A DNA stretch of 62,699 nucleotides, from contig NZ_CADIKH010000042.1 of the NCBI RefSeq assembly GCF_902859855.1, forward strand, positions 1-62,699, read 5' to 3'. Below, in pieces: positions 52,156 through 59,156 of this stretch. The DNA is from Paraburkholderia humisilvae (GTDB taxonomy: Bacteria > Pseudomonadota > Gammaproteobacteria > Burkholderiales > Burkholderiaceae). The translations under genes were made by a program, and so were the position numbers. Under the pieces are notes generated by a model, which worked only from the letters and a program-made list of their open reading frames with translations, was not told the origin of the DNA and did no database searches. How positions within the stretch are numbered: position 1 is the stretch's first letter; every line of letters begins with the position of its first letter.

Positions 52156-53090
52156 GCACCGTGAACCCCTTGCACGCGCAGCGCGTGACCGCTGCCGGCG
52201 ATGTGCCGGCCCTCGTCGGCGAGAGTCCGGTCTGGCATGCGAGCGAAGGCGCGCTTTACTGGGTCGATATCGTGCGCCAGACGATTCAGCGTCTGCATCT
52301 GGCAACGGGTGAGCGCGCGGCTTGGGCGTTGCCGGAGCGCGTCGCCTGCCTCGCGTTCGGGCAAGCCGGCGGCCTGCTCGCCGGGATGGAAAGCGGGCTT
52401 TTCTCGGTCACGTTATCGGCGCCCGCTACATCGCGCGGGTCCGGCGAATCGGGCACAGCGCAGGTACGCCGGCTCGTGGCGCCGGCCTTCGCATTGCCCA
52501 ACATGCGCTTCAACGATGGTCGATGCGACCGCCAGGGACGCTTCTGGGCCGGCACCATGGACCAGGACATGGCCGCTGCGCGCCCGGTCGGTGCGTTGTT
52601 CCGTTTTGACACGGCGGGCCGGCTGTCCGCGCCGGTCGTCGACGATCTGATTGTGCAGAACGGGCTCGCGTGGTCGCCCGATGGCCGCACGATGTATCTG
52701 TCGGACTCGCATCCGTCGCGACGCATCGTCTGGACATTCGATTACGACCCGCAAACCGGCGAGCCGCGCAACCGCCGCGTGTTTGCGGACCTGCATCATT
52801 ACGTGGGGCGTCCGGACGGCGCCGCGATGGATGTCGACGGCGGCTACTGGATCTGCGCGAATGATGCCGGCCGCGTGCTGCGCTTTACGCCCGCAGGCAA
52901 ACTCGACCGACAGATCGAACTGCCCGCCGCGAAGCCTGCGATGTGCGCATTCGGCGGCCCCAGCCTCGATACGCTATTCATCACGACCATCCGTCCGGAT
53001 GCCGGCGCGACCGAACATGATGGACATGTTTTCGCGGTGCGACCCGGCGTAACGGGGTGTGCGGAGGCAGCATACGGCGGGGTGCTTTGA
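52152..53090 (+). CDS. SMP-30/gluconolactonase family lactonase
   Basis: 312 residues, six-bladed beta-propeller. Metal-binding positions are recognisable as E in GESPVW (residue 23-24), N in MRFNDGRCD, N in VQNGLAWSPD and D in GRPDGAAMD. Family enzymes hydrolyse sugar lactones in the cytoplasm. Divergent from uronate dehydrogenase, whose products are aldaric lactones, so galactaro- or glucaro-lactone opening is the most likely job. ATG overlaps the leader ORF stop. Confidence 0.87.
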   Translation: MSTVNPLHAQRVTAAGDVPALVGESPVWHASEGALYWVDIVRQTIQRLHLATGERAAWALPERVACLAFGQAGGLLAGMESGLFSVTLSAPATSRGSGESGTAQVRRLVAPAFALPNMRFNDGRCDRQGRFWAGTMDQDMAAARPVGALFRFDTAGRLSAPVVDDLIVQNGLAWSPDGRTMYLSDSHPSRRIVWTFDYDPQTGEPRNRRVFADLHHYVGRPDGAAMDVDGGYWICANDAGRVLRFTPAGKLDRQIELPAAKPAMCAFGGPSLDTLFITTIRPDAGATEHDGHVFAVRPGVTGCAEAAYGGVL

Positions 53091-53166
53091 CGAACCGCCG
53101 CGCGTAGCGGCGACTTGGTTCCTGTCCTGCGCTGCGGCGGCGGCCTTCGCCCCTTTTTAACGCTTA

Positions 53167-53196
53167 CTTGACACTATTGTCAAGAATATATATAGT
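53167..53196 (+). promoter_or_regulatory. Promoter of maleylacetate reductase with overlapping palindrome
   Basis: TTGACA (53168-53173), 17-bp spacer, TATAGT (53191-53196): a near-consensus sigma-70 promoter. CTTGACACTATTGTCAAG (53167-53184) is a perfect 7-4-7 palindrome covering the -35 box, so a repressor bound here would block RNA polymerase. TTGTCAAG within it matches words in the uronate module promoters. The start ATG is about 155 bp downstream, leaving a long untranslated leader. Confidence 0.7.
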
Positions 53197-53351
53197 GACA
53201 CTCGGAAAGGGTCACGTGCATGGCTGTCCTGAGGAAAGGTGTGCGGCTAACAAGGAACGCGGCTGTAAGGTGATGTGCCGTCTTATGCGTCTGGACCCTT
53301 GGTGAACGAATGAGCCACCGTTGAGGCTCGTGAACCAATGGAGAGGTATGC

Positions 53352-54467
53352 ATGAATGATGTCACCCACCCGTCGCCGTTCACGATGGAACTGCGCGATC
53401 ACCGCATCGTGTTCGGTGCGCCGGTTGCCGAAGTATTGTCGGACGAACTGGAAGCACTGAATATCAAGCGCTTTCTGCTGGTGAGTTCGCCGAGGCTTGC
53501 GCAGCAATTCGATCAGCAGGCGGGCGATGCGGCGACGCGCAGGCAAGCCGCGCAGTTTACCGGCGTCGCGGCTCACGTACCCGAAGCCACGGTGTCGCAA
53601 GCCGTCGCTGCTGCGCGCGAGTGCGGCGCGGATGGTCTGGTTGCATTCGGCGGCGGCACGGCGCTTGACACCGCGAAAGGCGTCGCCCATCTGCTCGGTT
53701 TGCCGATTCTCGCGATTCCTACGAATTTCTCCGGCTCCGAGGTCACCTGGGTTTTCGGCTTGACCTTCGATGGCGCCAAACATCCGACGTACAACCGCAA
53801 CGTATTGCCGCGCACGGTTATCTACGATCCGGCGCTGCTGCTGACGTTGCCCAAAGAGATCGTGATCTGCAGCGGAATGAATGCCATCGCGCATGCGATC
53901 GAGGCGCTCTATTCACCGCAAATCAACCCGTTGACGCAGGCGCTGGCTGAGTCGGGTATCCGCAGGATGATGGGCGGCTTACGTGCATTTTTCGGCGCTG
54001 ACGGGCCGAGCCACCACGCGGCTTTCGAGTGCCTGGCCGGCGCATGGCTGTGCGGCGAAGCGCTTTCGCAGGTCGGCATGGGCATTCATCACCGGGTTAG
54101 CCATTTATTGGGCGGTACGTTCGGATTGCCGCACGCTCATGCGCATACGGTGCTGTTGCCGTATTCGATTGCATTGAACTACGACCATGTGCCCGCATTG
54201 TCGGGGCTCGCGGACCTGTTTCCGGATCGACCGTTCGCGCTCGGGCTCGCGGAGTTTTCCCACCAGCATGGCGCGCCGCGCACGCTTGAAGCGATCGGCC
54301 TGTCGGCGAACCATATTGCCGATGCGGCGTCGCTCGCGCTCAGCAGTCCGATTGCAAATCCGCGCACGATTACGGTCGGCGATATCGAGGCGATGCTCGA
54401 GCACGCGCATGCCGGGAATATCGCCGGATGGTGCGGCGTCACGTCGGTGCAAACCCACACGCGATAG
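53352..54467 (+). CDS. Maleylacetate reductase (iron-type alcohol dehydrogenase)
   Basis: 371 residues. Rossmann half with GADGLVAFGGGTALDTAKGVA (nucleotide binding) and LAIPTNFSGSEVT; helical half with the metal ligands in SGMNAIAHAIEALY and GIHHRVSHLLGGTFGLPHAHAH. This matches maleylacetate reductases, which reduce maleylacetate to 3-oxoadipate using NADH in hydroxyquinol, resorcinol and chloro-aromatic pathways. No hydroxyquinol dioxygenase lies nearby. Converges on the UbiX-type gene (16-bp gap) and has its own regulated promoter. Confidence 0.85.
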   Translation: MNDVTHPSPFTMELRDHRIVFGAPVAEVLSDELEALNIKRFLLVSSPRLAQQFDQQAGDAATRRQAAQFTGVAAHVPEATVSQAVAAARECGADGLVAFGGGTALDTAKGVAHLLGLPILAIPTNFSGSEVTWVFGLTFDGAKHPTYNRNVLPRTVIYDPALLLTLPKEIVICSGMNAIAHAIEALYSPQINPLTQALAESGIRRMMGGLRAFFGADGPSHHAAFECLAGAWLCGEALSQVGMGIHHRVSHLLGGTFGLPHAHAHTVLLPYSIALNYDHVPALSGLADLFPDRPFALGLAEFSHQHGAPRTLEAIGLSANHIADAASLALSSPIANPRTITVGDIEAMLEHAHAGNIAGWCGVTSVQTHTR

Positions 54468-54483
54468 GCTCAAACTCAGAGGC

Positions 54484-55101
54484 TCAGGCGGTCGTCAGCC
54501 CGGCGTTCGCAAGGCTCGCGACGTTGACTTCAAACTGCCCGGTCCATCGTTTGACGGTTCCCGTGTCGATGTCGAACAGGTCGAGCACGCGCCCGAGCGT
54601 GTGATCGATCATCGATGCGAGACTATCCGGGCGCGCGTAAAACGCTGGCACCGGCGGATAAACGATCGCGCCGATTTCCGTCACGGCCGTCATATTGCGC
54701 AGGTGGCCGAGATGAAGCGGCGTCTCGCGCACCATCAGCACGACACGCCGGCGTTCCTTCAGCATCACATCGGCCGCGCGGGACAGCAGCGAACCGGTAT
54801 TGCCGGTCGCGATCTCCGCGAGTGTTTTCATCGAGCACGGCGCAACGATCATCCCATCGACGGGAAACGAACCGCTCGAAATCGCCGCACCGATATCCGC
54901 GTTCGGGTAGTGCTTGTGAGCCAGCGCCTGAACGTCGGCTGGGCGCCAATCGGATTCGTACGCGAGCGTCATGTGCGCTGAGCGCGTCATCACCAGATGC
55001 GACTCGATGTCCAGTTCGCGCAGCATTTCCAGCAGCCGGACGCCATAGATCACACCCGAGGCGCCGCTGACTCCCACCACGATACGTTTGCGTCGATTCA
55101 T
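54484..55101 (-). CDS. ubiX: UbiX-family flavin prenyltransferase
   Basis: 205 residues. GVSGASGVIYG at the N-terminus binds FMN; SGSFPVDGMIVAPCSMKTLAEIATG and RRVVLMVRETPLHLGHLRNM are the family blocks. UbiX makes prenylated FMN, the cofactor of UbiD decarboxylases. It is divergent from a UbiD-type gene at 55.5 kb, an almost certain partner, so this is likely a pathway-specific copy rather than the ubiquinone-pathway ubiX. Confidence 0.87.
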   Translation of the reverse strand: MNRRKRIVVGVSGASGVIYGVRLLEMLRELDIESHLVMTRSAHMTLAYESDWRPADVQALAHKHYPNADIGAAISSGSFPVDGMIVAPCSMKTLAEIATGNTGSLLSRAADVMLKERRRVVLMVRETPLHLGHLRNMTAVTEIGAIVYPPVPAFYARPDSLASMIDHTLGRVLDLFDIDTGTVKRWTGQFEVNVASLANAGLTTA

Positions 55102-55518
55102 GTCGATGGTTCTGTTATTGGCCGGTTGAGTTGACCCGTTGAGTTGACCTGAGTGGGTCGGCAGTCAGATGAAGGTTGCATGACGGATAGCGTCCGGCTC
55201 AAACGAAATCTGTTCATGCGTGGCATGAGAGCGATTCATCGTGACGCGGCGCGCTCGGCACATGGACGCAACACGCGCCGACACGATGCGCCAATGCAGC
55301 CACCGCGGATGAAATCCTTTCATGCCGCATATGAGAAATCACCGTTTGCGAGGGGTCCGGTTCTGCCTCAGTCTGCACCGACAGCCTGTGCGAACTGTCG
55401 CGTGCGTCGGTGCGCCAGCCGGTCGCGCGAGATCAGCCAGGCAGTGACGATCTGTCTCGCGTCGCACCTGTCGGTGTACTACGCAATGCCATCATCCCGT
55501 TCAATAACCGGACCACCC
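55102..55518. promoter_or_regulatory. ubiX/ubiD divergent region with tandem GTTGAGTTGACC repeat
   Basis: 417 bp. GTTGAGTTGACC occurs twice in tandem (55125-55136 and 55138-55149, period 13 bp) close to the ubiX start, like a regulator's direct-repeat site, and each copy includes a -35-like TTGACC. The frame of the UbiD-type gene is open back to 55153, but that extension has no homology or ribosome site and I do not take it as coding. Nothing else seen. Confidence 0.45.
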
Positions 55519-57159
55519 ATGAAGAATTCCCCTTCGTTCCAGACACATTTGCAGGCTTTGGAGGAAAAGGGCCTCGTTGTGCACGTGCACCGTGAGATCA
55601 ACAAGGATACCGAGTTGCATCCGCTGGTGCGCTGGCAATTGCGCGGCGGCATTCCGGAAGCGGACCGCAAAGCCTTCGTGTTCCACAACGTCGTCGACAG
55701 CAAAGGTCGTCGCTACGAATTGCCTGTGGTGGTGGGTGCGCTGTCGATCAATCGCGAGGTGTACGCGATCGGCATGGGCGTGCCAGTCGATCAGATCGGC
55801 CAGAAATGGCAGCACGCGAAGGGCAACCCGATCAAGCCCATCGTTGTCGACGATGCGCCCTGCCAGCAGGTCTGCTTTATCGGTGACGATCTCGACGCCG
55901 ACGGTCAGGGGCTTGAGCATCTGCCGATTCCGATCTCGACGCCGGGTTTCGACAATGCGCCGTATACGACGTGCTCGCAGTACATCTCCGTCGATCCGGA
56001 GAACGGCATTCAGAATATGGGCACCTACCGCGGGCAGATCAAAGGCAAGCGCCGCGTCGGCTGCAATCCGTCGATCGAAATGGGGCAGGGCATCTATCAG
56101 CACTGGCTCAAGTACAAGGCGATGGGCAAACCAATGCCGGCCGCGCTCGTGATCGGCGGCCACCCGGCCGTATCGTTCTGTTCGGTGCAGAAGCTGCCGA
56201 TCGATGTCGATGAACTGGGTGTGGCGGGCGCCATTCTCGGCGAGCCGCTGCGCGTCGTGAAGTGCAAGACACACGACCTGCTCGTGCCGGCGGATGCGGA
56301 AATCGTGATCGAAGGCTTCGTGCCGACCGATTCGCTCGAACCGGAAGGGCCGTTCGGCGAATCGCATGGTCACGTCAATTTGCAGGAGTTCAATCCGTAC
56401 ATGGATGTGACCGCGATCACGCGGCGCAAGAATGCGCATCTCGTGTCGATCATCAGTCAGGTCACGCCAAGCGAGAGCTCGCTCGTCAAGAAGGTCGCAT
56501 TCGAGCCGCTGTTTCTCGATCATCTGAAGAACGCGCTGCGCATCGCGAGCGTCGAGAAAGTCGTGATGCACGAGCCGCTGACCAATCTGCGCAAGCTCGT
56601 GATCGTCGTCTTCAACGACAAGGCCACCGAGACGGAAATCTGGCGCGCGCTGATGGGCGCCGCGTCGTTGCAGCCGGCGGTCGGCAAGCTGGTGGTGGCG
56701 GTCAGCAACGATATCAACCCGGAAAACAGCGACGCGATTTTCTGGTCGATGAGTTACCGGATGAATGCCATCAAGGATGTGCAGATCCTGCACGGCCGCG
56801 ACACCGGACACGGGCCGCGCACGTCGGGCGCGCAACGCGGCGACGACGCGGTCGACGGTGTGATTCTGATGAATGCGACGCGCAAGGAGAAGCTGCCGCC
56901 GATGTCGCTGCCGACCCGGCCGTATATGGAGAACGCGAAGGCGATCTGGGAGGAACTGGGCTTGCCGACGCTGCGCCCCGAATGGCCGTGGTATGGCGTA
57001 TCGATGGGCGACTGGGACGAGCGTAACGAAGCGATGGCGCAGCGTGCGGTCAAAAGCGAGTACTTCGCGACCGGCGAAGAGCAGACGCGTCAGCGCGTAG
57101 GTCCCGAGTGGATCAACAAGGACTCGGCCTGGTTCTTCGAGAAAAAGGAAAACATGTAA
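55519..57159 (+). CDS. UbiD-family aromatic acid decarboxylase
   Basis: 546 residues from the ATG at 55519, which starts the family N-terminus (MKNSPSFQTHLQALEEKG). UbiD blocks: VVGALSINREVYAIGMG, DAPCQQVCFIGDDLD, STPGFDNAPYTT, NMGTYRGQIKGKRRVG with the catalytic Arg, and EIVIEGFVPT..EGPFGESHGH with the E-x-x-x-x-E residues that act with prFMN. Non-oxidative (de)carboxylation of a hydroxybenzoate-type acid is probable; gallate, protocatechuate or resorcylate are all possible. Works with the adjacent UbiX-type enzyme. Confidence 0.87.
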   Translation: MKNSPSFQTHLQALEEKGLVVHVHREINKDTELHPLVRWQLRGGIPEADRKAFVFHNVVDSKGRRYELPVVVGALSINREVYAIGMGVPVDQIGQKWQHAKGNPIKPIVVDDAPCQQVCFIGDDLDADGQGLEHLPIPISTPGFDNAPYTTCSQYISVDPENGIQNMGTYRGQIKGKRRVGCNPSIEMGQGIYQHWLKYKAMGKPMPAALVIGGHPAVSFCSVQKLPIDVDELGVAGAILGEPLRVVKCKTHDLLVPADAEIVIEGFVPTDSLEPEGPFGESHGHVNLQEFNPYMDVTAITRRKNAHLVSIISQVTPSESSLVKKVAFEPLFLDHLKNALRIASVEKVVMHEPLTNLRKLVIVVFNDKATETEIWRALMGAASLQPAVGKLVVAVSNDINPENSDAIFWSMSYRMNAIKDVQILHGRDTGHGPRTSGAQRGDDAVDGVILMNATRKEKLPPMSLPTRPYMENAKAIWEELGLPTLRPEWPWYGVSMGDWDERNEAMAQRAVKSEYFATGEEQTRQRVGPEWINKDSAWFFEKKENM

Positions 57160-57210
57160 CCGCTGCCTGATACGCGACAGGCTGCAGGAAGAACGCGTCC
57201 CGCGCGTGAG

Positions 57211-57246
57211 TCGAAGCGCTGCCGATTGGAGACAGCAACGCTTCGA
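57211..57246 (+). terminator. Stem-loop after the UbiD-type gene
   Basis: TCGAAGCG (57211-57218) pairs perfectly with CGCTTCGA (57239-57246) around a 20-base loop that can pair further (CTG/CAG). No T-run follows. Possible transcript end or mRNA-stability element in the 191-bp gap before the porin. Confidence 0.4.
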
Positions 57247-57350
57247 ACGGCCGGCCGCACCGGGCGCTCATCCCCACCCGACCTCGCTCGCGTATCCCCC
57301 ACTGCACGTCCGGCCTCACGAATAGAACGACATTAACCGGTGAGATAGAG

Positions 57351-58439
57351 ATGCATAAGGAAGGAGGAGCGGTCGGCGCCGCGCGCGTCGCGATGCTGAC
57401 GCGGTCGCTTGCGGCCGTGACATTGATGGGCGTGGGCAGTGCGGCTTATGCGCAAAGCAGCGTCACGTTATACGGTTCGCTGGATGGTGGATTGCGCAAC
57501 CTTGTGAACGGCACGAAGGCGGGCGGCGCCGCGCTGTCGATGGCATCGAACGGCACGTACAACTCGAACCGCTGGGGCTTTCTCGGCAAGGAAGACCTAG
57601 GCGGCGGGTATTATGCGCGCTTCAATCTCGAAGCGGGTTACGTGCTGTCGACAGGGCAGAACAACAACACGAACAATCAGCTTTTCCAGCGGACGTCGAC
57701 GGTGGGTTTTGGCGGCCCGTTCGGGCAGGTCGACATCGGTCACCAGTTTACGCTGCAGCACCACCTGATCAAGGACTTCGAGCCGTTCGACTTTCACTAC
57801 CTCAGCATTACCGAAGCGACCGCGGTGTCGGGCGGATCGACGGGCCGCGACGACAACGACATCAACTATCACGGCTTTTTCGGGCCGTGGGTGATTCGCG
57901 CGGAGTATGCGCTGGGCGGCGTACCGGGCAGTGTCGCGAGTGGGTCGGTGCTGGGGGGCGGTGTGAACTATCGGTCGGAAACCGTGAGCCTCGGCGCAGG
58001 TTATACGCATCGCTCCAATGCGCTTTCGGCGACCTCGGAGCAGTTCTTCAATAGCGACCAGTACACGGCCGGCGGTGCGCTGACGGTGGGACCGGTCGAT
58101 CTGATGGCGGGCTATTCGCTCGTTTTGCAGGACGTGCCGGCCAACGTGGAAGGCAAGACGCGTAACCAGTACCTATGGGGCGGCGTGCGCTATCAGGTCA
58201 CGCGGTTTTTCAATGTGACGGCGGCGTATTACGACAACAGGAACACCACGGCTGGTGTGGACGGCAGGAAGGGTGTCGCCATTCTAGGCCTGGTGTATCT
58301 GCTGTCGAAGCGCACGGAGCTGTATGCGGATGTGGACTATACGCGTTTCACGGGTGGCTATGTGACGAATGCGACGCTTAATCCGTCGAGGCACCCGACG
58401 CAGACGGGGGTTTCGTTTGGTGTGAATCACTGGTTCTAG
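57351..58439 (+). CDS. Gram-negative porin (Burkholderiales type) 2
   Basis: 362 residues. Signal peptide ending AAYA-QSS, opening SSVTLYGSLDGGL, GFLGKEDLGGGYYARFNLEAGY and C-terminal GVSFGVNHWF with terminal Phe. Typical trimeric porin, shorter than porin 1. Follows the UbiD-type gene on the same strand, so it may be the uptake channel for the aromatic acid; it could equally be independent. A hairpin ACCCGC-N8-GCGGGT (58451-58470) lies just after the stop. Confidence 0.9.
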   Translation: MHKEGGAVGAARVAMLTRSLAAVTLMGVGSAAYAQSSVTLYGSLDGGLRNLVNGTKAGGAALSMASNGTYNSNRWGFLGKEDLGGGYYARFNLEAGYVLSTGQNNNTNNQLFQRTSTVGFGGPFGQVDIGHQFTLQHHLIKDFEPFDFHYLSITEATAVSGGSTGRDDNDINYHGFFGPWVIRAEYALGGVPGSVASGSVLGGGVNYRSETVSLGAGYTHRSNALSATSEQFFNSDQYTAGGALTVGPVDLMAGYSLVLQDVPANVEGKTRNQYLWGGVRYQVTRFFNVTAAYYDNRNTTAGVDGRKGVAILGLVYLLSKRTELYADVDYTRFTGGYVTNATLNPSRHPTQTGVSFGVNHWF

Positions 58440-58706
58440 GCTGGCGCACGACCCGCAATTCGTAGCGGGTACGCAGTCTATCAGAAAGATAATTCAGAGT
58501 GCGAAATAAATGTATCTTGAAAATACGCTTTGTGGAAGGTGAGGTTGGAAAATACATGGAGCATAAAAATCACATGCATTCGCCCACGTTTTTGGTATCC
58601 ATCGCTATTTTCTATTGATCAAAATGTTAGGTATACGTAATACTGGATTGTTGTGAAAATGACGTTCTGTTTTTGTTTAAGTCGATCATTTAGTTAGGTA
58701 TCCGAT
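58440..58706. other. AT-rich intergenic region before the YD-repeat peptide
   Basis: 267 bp, markedly richer in A and T than all neighbouring genes from about 58480 on. No gene seen. Contains the short hairpin after porin 2 and several TATA-like words, e.g. near 58630-58650. It probably carries the promoter for the YD-repeat peptide and marks a boundary of acquired DNA. Confidence 0.5.
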
Positions 58707-58928
58707 ATGAAAGAGAAAGCGGGTCGGTCAGCCCGTCTGGTTGGCACCATCCTGTTGTTGACGTCTGCCGCGGCGGCGTTTCCGGCAAGCAACGCCAGTT
58801 ACACCTACGACGCACTAGGGCGGCTGACAAAGGCCGTCTATAGCGATGGGACGAAAACGTCCACCGTCACATATAGCTATGACGCGGCGGGCAACCGCAC
58901 GAGTGTCGTGAGCACGTCCCCTTCCTGA
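58707..58928 (+). CDS. Small secreted YD-repeat (RHS-type) peptide
   Basis: 73 residues: signal peptide (about 1-28, LVGTILLLTSAAAAFPA) followed directly by two YD repeats, YTYDALGRLTKAVY and VTYSYDAAGNRTSVV, and a short tail. YD repeats normally occur by the dozen in RHS proteins; here only two make up the whole mature protein. The gene lies 229 bp before the large RHS-type gene on the same strand. It could be an orphan RHS-like secreted peptide, a donor cassette or a leftover of a larger gene with a new stop. A signal peptide and intact frame favour a real product. Confidence 0.6.
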   Translation: MKEKAGRSARLVGTILLLTSAAAAFPASNASYTYDALGRLTKAVYSDGTKTSTVTYSYDAAGNRTSVVSTSPS

Positions 58929-59156
58929 ACGCCAGCGTCGCAACGGCTCGCACGCGACGCGCACTGGAATGCACGATCGCGACCAAGTAGGCCTTTAGCA
59001 CGCTGATAGAGGCGCGTGGGCCTGCTGGTTGACGTCCTCGTGTTTCCTTTCTCCAGAGTCCCGCAACTATCCGGTCCACTGACGGAGGGGCGGTGTTGCG
59101 CGCAAAAAGCGGCATTCACGATACAGAACACCCAGAACCCGATCCTGAGGAATTCG

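Noticed and set aside
55153..55518. A 122-residue N-terminal extension of the UbiD-type protein
   Set aside because: No homology, no ribosome site and unlike-coding composition; the family begins at 55519.
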